From: Brevibacillus laterosporus
Lineage (GTDB): Bacteria > Bacillota > Bacilli > Brevibacillales > Brevibacillaceae
DNA length: 64,000 bases
Reading direction: 5' to 3'
Assembly (NCBI GenBank): GCA_007833815.1
Contig: CP033464.1
Span: 5,377,501-5,441,500 of the forward strand
Both the position numbers and the translations under genes were made by a program. Every line of letters starts with the position of its first letter. Within the stretch, counting starts at the first letter, position 1. This document shows positions 45,595-54,310 of this stretch, piece by piece. The notes below the pieces were generated by a model, which was not told the DNA's origin, did no database searches, and worked only from the letters and a program-made list of their open reading frames with translations.

Positions 45595-47056
45595 GGCAAA
45601 ATGGACTAACACTGTTGACGACGACACCGCTCTTTCCCATTTAGAATTCTGTGATGAATGCTTGGCTTGGCTAGAAAATGAGTGGTCATCTAACGAAGAA
45701 AATTTATTCCTAAAAGAGATTCCACACCCTTCCGTTGACTTGGAAAATAGCATTATGAATAAGATATATGCCGCTCCACAGCATCAAGGAGGATTTAGTC
45801 AATCTGAAAAAACGGAGCGAGGAATCATTCCACTTGCAGTAACTGATCAAACAAAAGGAAGTAGCAACACCAAAGCCAAACGCTTTAAATTCTTATCCTA
45901 TCCGGTCTTGGGCGCAGCTAGCGTTCTATTGGTCATGGGACTTGTCGGCGTCCAAGCTTTAAATGGAGGATTTACAGGTGGAGTTGATCATCCTCCACAG
46001 GTAGCTTATGCACCGGTTCCAGAGGAGCCAACCTCCTATATGGCTCAGTCACCACAAATCGATACCAAACAAGCTCCTACGAGTTCGAATTTGCCTGAGA
46101 CAAATTCGTTGGTAACTGACCAAAAAACAGGATCACAGGAGACTTCTGTTCCTACCATGCAAAAAGCAGAAGGAACAACGGAAAAAAAGGAACCAAAGCC
46201 TGTTAGAAATGAAAAAGATACTGCGGTAGCTCAGGCGAAGAAAACACAGACACCTTCCACTGACTCTGCGATCGCTATGCAGAATAACAGTAAGCAAGCT
46301 GTCCAACAAGGACAAAATAATAATCCAGCCATTTCATCCATGCTCGCTTCACGTTCATTGTCTCCACAACAAGCAGCGTCAAAAGAGCATGCAGTGACAG
46401 CTGCTGAGGCAACAGAGAAAAATCTGGATGATCAAAAATCTGGATCAGAGTCTACAACACCCTCTGATGAATTAAAAAAATCAAATGACATAGCAATAGC
46501 AAGCCCTGAAAATCAGACAGTAGGGGAAGCTTCTTCTATAGCCGAAACCGAGGTTGAATCAGCGGGCTCTATAAGTGAAATGTTCACGCAAGAGAAAGAA
46601 AAGGAGAAAGAGAAACCTCAAACCTTCTCTACCTTCGTTTCTCTGGACAAAGCGAAGCAAGCTTCTGATATGCCACTTGCTGCTCTTGTCAAAGCAGATT
46701 ATAAACTAGCTTCTGTCAATATTCATTACGAATCAGAAACGAGTAAGCACGTTACCTCCCAAATATCTGTCTATCGCCATGGTGAAGCTGAGATTAAGCT
46801 AGAGGTACTACGTAATGATACGCAAAAACGAGCTTTATCCATTCCAGGAACCTTCGCGGGCTCTCCTCAAATCTTCTCTGTAGGGACTGATAAAGCAATC
46901 GGAGTAACGTTTGACTCCCAAGAAAAAAATACCATGCAACATACTGTCCATCTTATTACCAACAAGTCTTCCCAACAGCTATATGTGATTGCAACAGCAA
47001 AGGGAATGAGCTTGCAGGATTTAATGGACATTGTAAAAACCATGAATTGGTCATAG
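45575..47056 (+). CDS. anti-sigma factor, membrane-spanning
   Basis: The 493-residue product starts inside the end of the sigma gene behind GGAAGGAGG. Residues 20-35 hold a zinc-finger anti-sigma motif H-x3-C-x2-C (HLEFCDECLAW). One membrane span lies near 105-130 (LSYPVLGAASVLLVMGLVGV). The outer part is long: a low-complexity region rich in Gln, Thr, Ser, Lys (about 150-340) and a folded C-terminal domain (about 350-493, KADYKLASVNIHYESETSKH). The outer part is the probable sensor, released by regulated proteolysis. The length is well above that of typical ZAS proteins. Confidence 0.88.
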   Translation: MNCQEFKAKWTNTVDDDTALSHLEFCDECLAWLENEWSSNEENLFLKEIPHPSVDLENSIMNKIYAAPQHQGGFSQSEKTERGIIPLAVTDQTKGSSNTKAKRFKFLSYPVLGAASVLLVMGLVGVQALNGGFTGGVDHPPQVAYAPVPEEPTSYMAQSPQIDTKQAPTSSNLPETNSLVTDQKTGSQETSVPTMQKAEGTTEKKEPKPVRNEKDTAVAQAKKTQTPSTDSAIAMQNNSKQAVQQGQNNNPAISSMLASRSLSPQQAASKEHAVTAAEATEKNLDDQKSGSESTTPSDELKKSNDIAIASPENQTVGEASSIAETEVESAGSISEMFTQEKEKEKEKPQTFSTFVSLDKAKQASDMPLAALVKADYKLASVNIHYESETSKHVTSQISVYRHGEAEIKLEVLRNDTQKRALSIPGTFAGSPQIFSVGTDKAIGVTFDSQEKNTMQHTVHLITNKSSQQLYVIATAKGMSLQDLMDIVKTMNWS

Positions 47057-47187
47057 CTTGATGTTTTTTGCTTACACCAACATGAATACCCTCTAGCCGG
47101 AGTAAAATGAACTGCCCCCAGTCAAGTAGACAACGGAAAAACAAAAAAATCTGACACCAACTATTTTCACATGGGTTGGTGTCTTTC

Positions 47188-47991
47188 TTATGCTGCTGAA
47201 TTTTGAAGGTAGTGCCTGTATTCCAAAGGCGTCATACAGTTTAGTCTTTTCTGGTATCGATGGTTATTGTAGTAAGTTATGTATTCCATAATTGCTACTT
47301 CCAATTCTTTGTATGTATTAAATTTATTGAGATAATACATCTCGGATTTTATCATTCCCCAAAACGATTCCATCGGTCCATTGTCTATGCATCTAGATAC
47401 CCTCGACATGCTTTGTATCATTCCTGCGTCGTCCAGTTTCTTTTTGAACATTTTGTTCGTATATTGGAATCCTCGGTCACTATGAAAGATGGGTTTAGCA
47501 TTAGGATATGATTGATGTGCGATATCAAAAGTTCTAAACACAAGTTCATTGTTGTTGGAATGCCCTACCACAAAAGAAACAATACTTTTATCTGACAAAT
47601 CCATGATTGCACTCAAATAAGCCTTGCTTTGAAGGCCATACTTCATTTCCGTCACGTCAGTGAGCCATTTTGTACCGAATCCGTCGGATTCGAAATCTCT
47701 GTTCAAAATATTTTCCGTCGTAATTTGAGGAGTTGACGGAATGTAACTTTTCTTCTTCCTGCGGCATACTGATTTTATTTGTAAGATTCTCATGAGTCTG
47801 TATATCCGTTTATGGTTAACAGTAAGATTGTGTTGTCGGTTTAGTTTGATTGTCATCTGACGATATCCAAGGATCCCATTTCTTTCTTCATAGGCATCCT
47901 TAATCATGGGAAGCAACTCTTTGTTGAATTTCTCGTTATGGCTTTCTTTCCTATTTAGCCATTTATAATACGAAGAACGTTGAATTCCCAT
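47188..47991 (-). CDS. IS3-family transposase OrfB (DDE integrase domain)
   Basis: The 267 residues shown from the first ATG cover the DDE catalytic domain: KWLTDVTEMK (first Asp), FHSDRGFQYTNK (second Asp) and DNGPMESFWGMIKSEM (Glu), with the HTH_21 region GYRQMTIKLNRQHNLTVNHK. The frame is open upstream to the orfA overlap, so the natural product is the OrfAB fusion made by a -1 frameshift at 48108-48114; the internal ATG has no clear ribosome site. Confidence 0.9.
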   Translation of the reverse strand: MGIQRSSYYKWLNRKESHNEKFNKELLPMIKDAYEERNGILGYRQMTIKLNRQHNLTVNHKRIYRLMRILQIKSVCRRKKKSYIPSTPQITTENILNRDFESDGFGTKWLTDVTEMKYGLQSKAYLSAIMDLSDKSIVSFVVGHSNNNELVFRTFDIAHQSYPNAKPIFHSDRGFQYTNKMFKKKLDDAGMIQSMSRVSRCIDNGPMESFWGMIKSEMYYLNKFNTYKELEVAIMEYITYYNNHRYQKRLNCMTPLEYRHYLQNSAA

Positions 47992-48077
47992 GTTTTCACA
48001 GAGTAGACTTATGGGATATGATTTACTTTCATGAAGATCACGTATTGCAAGATATACAGGTTCATATCGGACTTGGC

Positions 48078-48761
48078 TTAGAATCGCCTCCTTTGGATTT
48101 CGTCCAGCTTTTTTAATAAATCAATCTCCATTTGCTTTCTTCTGTTCTCAGCTTGAAGCAGCTTATTTTGTGCCCTCAGCTTCTCCACTTCGGACATCTC
48201 ATCTTCAGATTTTCGCTTTCCACGTTTATCCTGAAGTGCATCTACACCAGATTTAATGTATTTATTTGTCCAAGAATAAACTTGCTGATAGGATACCTGA
48301 AATTTCTGTGCGGTTTGGGCGTAATTGTGTTGATGTTCTATACAGAATCTGACGATTTCAATTCTTTCATCGTAAGTAGTTGCTCGTCCTTTTGTCATGA
48401 TTGGTGTTCCTCCTGTGCCGCAAGCTTTCGGCTTCTCATGACCATTATACTTCAGGATCCAGTTACGCAGTTGGCGGGTTGATTTGATGCCATATCTTTT
48501 ACATATATCCATGTGAGAACCACGACTAGCCAGATAATCCTCGACAGCTGTTTTCTTTAATTCTGTGGAATAGGAGGAGTTCTTGGATGTATGGAGCAAT
48601 CCGTTTGGACCTAATGATTGATAAGTTTGAAGCCATTGTTTAATAGATGGAAAGGAAACATCTAGAAGATTTGCTAAATGATTAAGCGAATCTTCCCCAC
48701 GAAGATATTTTTCAATAGCTGCAATCTTTTCTGACCCAGATATTTTTGCTTTATGGGACAT
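48078..48761 (-). CDS. IS3-family transposase OrfA
   Basis: The 227-residue product has two helix-turn-helix units (KIAAIEKYLRGEDSLNHLAN; RIEVVRFCIEHQ-like stretch with YAQTAQKFQVSYQQVYSW) and a leucine-zipper-like end (EVEKLRAQNKLLQAENRRKQ). It binds the element's ends and starts behind AAGGAGGAG. OrfA of this length (two HTH units) fits the IS150-like branch. Confidence 0.92.
   Translation of the reverse strand: MSHKAKISGSEKIAAIEKYLRGEDSLNHLANLLDVSFPSIKQWLQTYQSLGPNGLLHTSKNSSYSTELKKTAVEDYLASRGSHMDICKRYGIKSTRQLRNWILKYNGHEKPKACGTGGTPIMTKGRATTYDERIEIVRFCIEHQHNYAQTAQKFQVSYQQVYSWTNKYIKSGVDALQDKRGKRKSEDEMSEVEKLRAQNKLLQAENRRKQMEIDLLKKLDEIQRRRF
48108..48114 (-). promoter_or_regulatory. programmed -1 frameshift site A AAA AAG
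   Basis: Near the end of orfA the minus strand reads TTA AAA AAG CTG, containing the slippery heptamer A AAA AAG in the proper phase. Slipping back one base continues as KKAGRNPKEAILSQVRYEPV straight into the orfB frame. Confidence 0.85.
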
Positions 48762-48863
48762 AAAAATGCTCCTCCTTGTAAGGAAACAGTTATATTATTT
48801 CAACTGTCTACCACAAGGGGAGCATATCAAAACCATAGCTAGAGGGTTTTTGTTATATATGGA

Positions 48864-49844
48864 TTACGTAACATCTTGTCGTGTAAACACTCCGTATGCA
48901 ACAACTAAGGAAACAATTCCCCAAACAGACAGTACCCCAAGAGAGAAGGGTAGACTCATACCTTTAATAGGTGGCAAGCTTCCTGCCAAATAGGTCGTAA
49001 GCTGTAAATTTACATTAAATAAATACTTGGCTTGTTCCCACGTAGATGCCATTTGGGTCAAAATTGCCCCACTAATGAGTGCCGCCATCATAATACCCAT
49101 ACCAGCTGCTGTACTTCTCACCAGTACAGAAATCATCAGCGATATTGTTCCCACCACCACGCAAACGAACCAGCCCAATCCATACTGCATCAAGATATAT
49201 TTCCACTGATCTAATACGAATACCTGTGAGGTTTGTAATCCTTCTCCTGACGCCTGAAAACCTGTTAAAACCGGCATCCTCCAACCTCCATAACCAAAGA
49301 CTATCCCTGAAATAGCATACGCTAGTACAAGACATAGCAACACGGTCAGCGAGGTAAACAATAAGAGCGTCATATACTTGCTCGTAAGGATTTTCCAACG
49401 TTTGACTGGCCTTGTCAACAACAGTTTAATTGTTCCTTCACTAAATTCTGAAGAAACTAGATCAACTGCCAAAATCACAATAATCATGGGTAGAAAAAGA
49501 CCAACAGCCTGGTCCATAAATCCACGCGCAAACGTAACCGCTCCTGGCGCTGATGGATCTATATCATGATCTAAATAATACTGCTGTAGCTGTAATTGGG
49601 TTTTTAAAAAATCTCTCCACTCAGGGGGAATCCGACTGGAAGCCAATCTATTTTGGGTATCTACAATCTTTTGTTGCAGAATGGTACGCCAATCATCTGT
49701 TCCAATTTGCTCTCTAGCCACCTCTACCGATTTATATTGCGCATATGTAAAAAGCGGGATCAGAATAAGCAAAATTAAGACAACTACATAGAAGCGCTTG
49801 CGTTTGACTAGCTTTAAGCTTTCATTGTATACCAAATCAAGCAT
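48864..49844 (-). CDS. ABC-2 type transporter permease
   Basis: The 326-residue product has about six spans: one near the start (FYVVVLILLILIPLFTYA) and five in the C-terminal two thirds (GLFLPMIIVILAVDLVSSEF, YMTLLLFTSLTVLLCLVLAY and others). EFSEGTIKLLLTRPVKRWKI is typical of the ABC-2 group. I start at 49844 behind GAGGAGGGG; it overlaps the end of the ATPase gene by 8 bases, so they form one operon. Family members export drugs, peptides or sodium; the cargo is unknown. Confidence 0.88.
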   Translation of the reverse strand: MLDLVYNESLKLVKRKRFYVVVLILLILIPLFTYAQYKSVEVAREQIGTDDWRTILQQKIVDTQNRLASSRIPPEWRDFLKTQLQLQQYYLDHDIDPSAPGAVTFARGFMDQAVGLFLPMIIVILAVDLVSSEFSEGTIKLLLTRPVKRWKILTSKYMTLLLFTSLTVLLCLVLAYAISGIVFGYGGWRMPVLTGFQASGEGLQTSQVFVLDQWKYILMQYGLGWFVCVVVGTISLMISVLVRSTAAGMGIMMAALISGAILTQMASTWEQAKYLFNVNLQLTTYLAGSLPPIKGMSLPFSLGVLSVWGIVSLVVAYGVFTRQDVT

Positions 49845-50784
49845 GCTTCCCCTCCTCATCTGCTGATTTATCTTGGGTTAAAGTGAGGAATAAATCTTCC
49901 AATGTAACCGCCTTTTCTTCAATGCCAATTACATGTACTCCCGCAGTGATGAGGGTACGGTTAACCTCGGCTATTTTGTCCGTATCCATCCGGCATTTCA
50001 CTCTACCATCCGACAAAGCAATAAGCTCATATACATGGGGACTTGCCTGCATGAACTCCACGGCCTTTGGCAAACTACTATCCGCAAATTTCCAGTTAAC
50101 CTGATCTGCAAATTGTTCCATTAATTCCTTGACATGACCAACTGAAATGACACGTCCCTTATTAATAATGGCTACACGATCACACATGAGTTCAATCTCA
50201 CTTAGCATATGACTAGAAATAAAGACACCAATTCTTTCTTCCACTGCCAAGCGCCGTATAAACTGCCGTAATTCACGAATACCAGCCGGATCTAATCCGT
50301 TGGTTGGTTCATCTAAAATAAGTAAGCGAGGACGATGTAGCAACGCTTGTGCAATCCCCAAGCGCTGACGCATACCAAGAGAATACGTTTTTACTCGATC
50401 ATGAATCGCTTCAGTCAATTCCACTTGCTTTACTACTTCACAAATTCTCTCAGAGCTAACCTTTTTACTCATCCGAGCAAGCATCTCTAAGTTCTCTTGC
50501 CCTGTCAAAAAGGGATACAATTCCGGGTTCTCTACAATACACCCCACCTGATCAATGGCCTGTAAAAAGTTCTTTTGTAAAGAATATCCACCAATTTTTA
50601 TCTCTCCTCTATCAGGTCTGGTTAGTCCGACCAGCATACGAATCGTGGTTGTTTTGCCAGCTCCGTTGGGTCCAAGAAACCCAAATACCTCCCCCTCCCT
50701 CACATCAAAAGTAATATCATGAATCAGTTGCTTTTTTTTAATTGATTTTTGCAGGTGAACAACAGAAAGAACCTTGTCTGCCAC
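49837..50784 (-). CDS. ABC transporter ATP-binding protein (BcrA-like)
   Basis: The 315-residue ATPase has GPNGAGKTTTIRML (Walker A), YSLGMRQRLGIAQ (signature), LLILDEPTNGLDP (Walker B) and the switch His in VFISSHML. A C-terminal extension (about 220-315) is typical of BcrA/DrrA-type ATPases. The start is a GTG behind AGGTGGGAG. It overlaps the permease gene downstream. Confidence 0.93.
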   Translation of the reverse strand: MADKVLSVVHLQKSIKKKQLIHDITFDVREGEVFGFLGPNGAGKTTTIRMLVGLTRPDRGEIKIGGYSLQKNFLQAIDQVGCIVENPELYPFLTGQENLEMLARMSKKVSSERICEVVKQVELTEAIHDRVKTYSLGMRQRLGIAQALLHRPRLLILDEPTNGLDPAGIRELRQFIRRLAVEERIGVFISSHMLSEIELMCDRVAIINKGRVISVGHVKELMEQFADQVNWKFADSSLPKAVEFMQASPHVYELIALSDGRVKCRMDTDKIAEVNRTLITAGVHVIGIEEKAVTLEDLFLTLTQDKSADEEGKHA

Positions 50785-50968
50785 ATGACTCCCACCTTTC
50801 TGTATGTAAATTGGTTGGTATAGGATTTCTTATTCTTTCACGACGATGGACTTCCCATGCTTTTCCTTCCACATGAACCTCTCTGGTTTGATCTCCAACC
50901 AGAATGGTACAATAGAAGTACAATGTAACATGACAAGACATAACAGCCTTACATGAGGAGGTTCCCTG

Positions 50969-51781
50969 ATGCTCAGATCAAAGCGACATCCGTTGACCAG
51001 ATGGCTTTTGCTACTGGCTTGCTTATCTTTTTTTACCCTGTTAGTCGGCTTCTGCTTTGCTTTTACACCAGTGCGTTTAGCAGAAAAAAGTACAGCTGAG
51101 CTTCAAAACCCGAAACAAGTCCAAAAACCAGAAACTCCTCCCCCTGCTATCTTGCCCACTACAGGCACATTAAAAATGGTAGCGTTGGGCGATTCCTTAA
51201 CACGCGGACTGGGAGATTCAAGTGGTTTAGGCTATATTGGGCTTTTTAAACAAAAGGTAGAAAAGGAACGTAACCAAAACATTCAGGTAAGCAATTTAGC
51301 CATCAGTGGCATTGAGTCAGGTGATTTAGTAGACCAACTGAAACAAACAAATGTCAAACGACTTGTCTCCGAAGCCAACCTCATATTGTTTACGATTGGT
51401 GGCAATGATTTGTTTCGCCAAAGCGGAGGTATATTTGAATTTAATCTAGAAAAACTATTGGACGCTTCTACTCAGCTTTCTACCAACTATGAAGCCATTG
51501 TAAAACAAATTCGCTCCATAAATCCAGAAGCACCTGTCTTTTATACCGCTCTCTATAACCCATTTGGTGATACAGAGTTTAAACAAGAATCAGATACCCA
51601 TGTTCAGGATTGGAATAATGAAGCGACTACCATCTCCGCCCGCTATAATAACGTGTTGGTCATACCCTCCTACGATCTATTTTGGAACAAGGAAAAAGCC
51701 TATTTATACACTGACCATTTCCATCCTAATCATGCTGGATATGAGCGTATAGCAAACCGAATTTTGCAGGCAGTAAAGTAG
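50969..51781 (+). CDS. membrane-anchored GDSL (SGNH) esterase/lipase
   Basis: The 270-residue product has an N-terminal hydrophobic anchor (WLLLLACLSFFTLLVGFCFA) and an outer SGNH domain: GDSLTRGLGD (Ser), AISGIESG (Gly), IGGNDLF (Asn) and TDHFHPNHAGYERIA (Asp/His). It probably acts on an ester or acyl group at the cell surface, similar to Bacillus YpmR. The start follows GAGGAGG. A strong terminator lies behind it. Confidence 0.9.
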   Translation: MLRSKRHPLTRWLLLLACLSFFTLLVGFCFAFTPVRLAEKSTAELQNPKQVQKPETPPPAILPTTGTLKMVALGDSLTRGLGDSSGLGYIGLFKQKVEKERNQNIQVSNLAISGIESGDLVDQLKQTNVKRLVSEANLILFTIGGNDLFRQSGGIFEFNLEKLLDASTQLSTNYEAIVKQIRSINPEAPVFYTALYNPFGDTEFKQESDTHVQDWNNEATTISARYNNVLVIPSYDLFWNKEKAYLYTDHFHPNHAGYERIANRILQAVK

Positions 51782-51823
51782 TCGTTAGTGAAGGATGCGT
51801 ATCTACTGTTACCTCCCTTACAC

Positions 51824-51860
51824 AAAAACTGTCGAGGTTTTAATGACCCCGACAGTTTTT
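51824..51860 (+). terminator. intrinsic terminator after GDSL gene
   Basis: AAAAACTGTCG..GGT pairs with ACC..CGACAGTTTTT; bidirectional for the converging MFS gene. Confidence 0.88.
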
Positions 51861-51888
51861 CTATCTTCTACTATGATAACCATCGTTG

Positions 51889-53118
51889 CTACCCTGTCCG
51901 TGTCATCATCATAGCTTGACCGGTGCGAGCGGTGTAACTGTTGCGTCCTTGAATATAAAATAAAATGCTACTAAGTGTTATACAGGAAATAATTGTAAAC
52001 ATAATTGTTCCACTATAACCTCCAAGTAGATATCCCCCTAGCACCGGGCCTAAAAATTGACCTAAATTATGCAAGCTTTGCGCTCCAAAATAGGTTCCAC
52101 GCATACCATCTGGTGCTAAGTAGTCGATGAATACGTTAGAGGCAGGGAACGTTAAAATCTCCCCAATGGTAAAGACACACATGGAGACCATGAAAGCCCA
52201 CCAATTCGATGAAAGCCCGAAACCTAGCAAACCCATAGCGTACATTACAGTTCCAGCTACAAGACTAAACAATGGGGTCTTTTTTTCAGCCCATCTGGAT
52301 AACGGAATCTGACAAGCCACTACCACTATTGCATTTAAACTCATGAGATAGGAAAACAAGATAGCTCCGTCAACAAACATGCCCTGAACGAATTGAGATA
52401 AGGTCACTGTCATTTGCGAATAGCCAACCGACACTAGGATGCCACCCACAATAAAATATCTCAAGGCGACGTCTTGACGCACTACCTGCCAAGCTAAGGC
52501 AAATGTCACCTTCTCTTTCTTTTGACCTTCAATTTGTTTTATACCAAATTTATTCAATAAATATTGCAGGCTTATGACATAGAACAAATAGATAATAGCC
52601 GTGACAATAAACGGAAGGGCTCCTCCTAATAATGCCAAATAGGCTCCTAATAAAGGGCCGACAGAGACCCCGATGTTAATAGCCAGATATCTCAGGGAAA
52701 ACACACGAAAGCGACGTTCAGGCTCTGTTAAATCAGCCATAAGTGCTTGCGAGACAGGTTCATAGAATGAACGACAAAGACCGGCCAAAATATTAAGTAA
52801 AATAAAAAAGAGTGCGCTTTTTCCGATCGCAAATCCTAAAAAAACTAATATCCAGGTATACAAAGCCCACAGCATAATTTTCCTTCGTCCAAACAAATCT
52901 GACAGCGTTCCTGCAATAAATCCCCCCACCGTGGATGCCAGAGGACCGGCTCCAATTGTAATCCCAATCATGATCGGGCTTAAATCGGTTGTCTTGGATA
53001 GGTGAATGGCCAAAAATGGCATGCTCATGGAACTAGCTGCTCGCACAAAAATCGTGCCGATAATCAAGGAGTGTATTATTGGGTGGAATTCTTGCCAGTA
53101 TTCTCGTAGTCTGTTCAT
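51889..53118 (-). CDS. MFS transporter, multidrug-efflux type
   Basis: A 409-residue protein with about twelve spans. The loop 2-3 motif is GTLSDLFGRRKIMLWALYTW (motif A), and motif-C-like GPLLGAYLALLGG lies in span 5. It resembles YfmO/YttB-type drug exporters. Start behind GGGAGTAAGAG. It diverges from the fabH-like gene. Substrate not predictable. Confidence 0.88.
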   Translation of the reverse strand: MNRLREYWQEFHPIIHSLIIGTIFVRAASSMSMPFLAIHLSKTTDLSPIMIGITIGAGPLASTVGGFIAGTLSDLFGRRKIMLWALYTWILVFLGFAIGKSALFFILLNILAGLCRSFYEPVSQALMADLTEPERRFRVFSLRYLAINIGVSVGPLLGAYLALLGGALPFIVTAIIYLFYVISLQYLLNKFGIKQIEGQKKEKVTFALAWQVVRQDVALRYFIVGGILVSVGYSQMTVTLSQFVQGMFVDGAILFSYLMSLNAIVVVACQIPLSRWAEKKTPLFSLVAGTVMYAMGLLGFGLSSNWWAFMVSMCVFTIGEILTFPASNVFIDYLAPDGMRGTYFGAQSLHNLGQFLGPVLGGYLLGGYSGTIMFTIISCITLSSILFYIQGRNSYTARTGQAMMMTRTG

Positions 53119-53261
53119 CTCTCTTACTCCCTTTATCTATATTTATCTTTCTGGATAACGAGAATTGTAAGAATATTCAAATGAAAAGTCAATGGAACTT
53201 GCCTCTTCTCCCCTATGAAAAATTTGATTGGGATTATCTAAAAATATAATGGGGATAAACT

Positions 53262-54248
53262 ATTGACAAGTTTCTTACCGCTATAGGGTCTTACGTTCCC
53301 GATAAGCGGCTCACTAATTTTGACCTAGAAAAATTAGTAGAGACCAGCGATGAATGGATTGTTAGAAGAACTGGCATACGTGAGCGCCGCATTGCTGAAC
53401 GCAACCAATTTACAAGCGATCTTTGTCTACAAGCCGTTCATCATTTGCAGCAAGCCTATGATAAAGAATTAGAAGATGTTGATTTCATAATTGTGTGTAC
53501 CACCACTCCAGACTATCCTTTTCCTAGTGTAGCTAGTCAGTTACAAGCTAAGCTCTCCATTCGTTCTGCTGGAGCTCTTGACTTAAATGCAACATGCGCT
53601 GGTTTTGTCTATGGGTTACACTTGGCAAATTCACTTGTTAGTAGTGGGCTACATCAAAAAGTTCTGGTGGTAGCCGGTGAGACATTGTCTAAAGTAACCG
53701 ATTATTCCGATCGTAATACCTGTGTTCTGTTCGGAGATGGTGCTGGTGCAGCTCGTATAGAACGTGATGAACAGAATCCTAGCTTCCTCCACTCCTTCAT
53801 GAGTAGCAATGGTAACGGTGGAATTCACTTATATCGCACAGGCCTTTCTAAACAAATGGGAGATGTAGAACTTCTTGGAGATGGTAATATATATCAAAAC
53901 GGACGAGAATTGTATAAGTGGGTGGTCTCTCAATTACCTCAGGGGATGAACCAAATAGTAACGGACAGCAATCTGTCCCTATTAGATGTGGACTGGTTCG
54001 TTCCACACAGTGCTAACTTACGCATGATCGAATCTATTTGTGAAAAAAGTGGATTTCCATTAGAACGCACACTTTACAGCCTAGAGTATTTCGGAAATAC
54101 CTCCTGCGCGACTATCCCGTTAACTTTGGATATGGCCTTATCTACCCAACAAATTAAACAAGATGACACAGCGATCCTATACGGTTTTGGCGGTGGTTTC
54201 GTTCAAGCGGCATCACTGGTCCGTTTGTCTTTAGATAAGCGCAAATAA
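53262..54248 (+). CDS. fabH: beta-ketoacyl-ACP synthase III, apparently AUU start
   Basis: FabH condenses acetyl- or branched acyl-CoA with malonyl-ACP to start fatty-acid synthesis. Catalytic Cys, His and Asn appear in LNATCAGFVYGL, WFVPHSANLRM and EYFGNTSCATIPL. The homologous frame begins DKFLTAIGSYVPDKRLTNFD, the normal N terminus, but the codon before it is ATT (53262), with GGGG 7 bases upstream and a TAA two codons earlier. The first TTG in frame, at 53445, would delete about 60 conserved residues, so AUU initiation or a sequence error is likely. With ATT the length is 328, typical of FabH. It is outside any fab operon, probably a second FabH. Confidence 0.85.
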   Translation: MDKFLTAIGSYVPDKRLTNFDLEKLVETSDEWIVRRTGIRERRIAERNQFTSDLCLQAVHHLQQAYDKELEDVDFIIVCTTTPDYPFPSVASQLQAKLSIRSAGALDLNATCAGFVYGLHLANSLVSSGLHQKVLVVAGETLSKVTDYSDRNTCVLFGDGAGAARIERDEQNPSFLHSFMSSNGNGGIHLYRTGLSKQMGDVELLGDGNIYQNGRELYKWVVSQLPQGMNQIVTDSNLSLLDVDWFVPHSANLRMIESICEKSGFPLERTLYSLEYFGNTSCATIPLTLDMALSTQQIKQDDTAILYGFGGGFVQAASLVRLSLDKRK

Positions 54249-54266
54249 TGACTTCCGATCCAAAAA

Positions 54267-54310
54267 ACAAGCCACCCTTCAGAAGCCTAAGCTTCTAGGG
54301 ATGGCTTGTT
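54267..54310. terminator. bidirectional terminator
   Basis: AACAAGCCA..CC pairs with GG..TGGCTTGTT between the converging fabH and SdpI-like genes; it overlaps the latter's stop. Confidence 0.85.

Larger units (their letters stand above)
47108..48829 (-). mobile_element. complete IS3-family insertion sequence
   Basis: A 1722-base element. Ends form imperfect inverted repeats: TGAACTGCCCCCAGTCAAGT at the left and, on the other strand, TGATATGCTCCCCTTGTGGT at the right, both running into GTAGACA. AAA flanks both ends, a possible 3-base target duplication. It carries orfA and orfB joined by a frameshift site. It sits between the anti-sigma gene and an ABC exporter and breaks neither. Confidence 0.9.
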
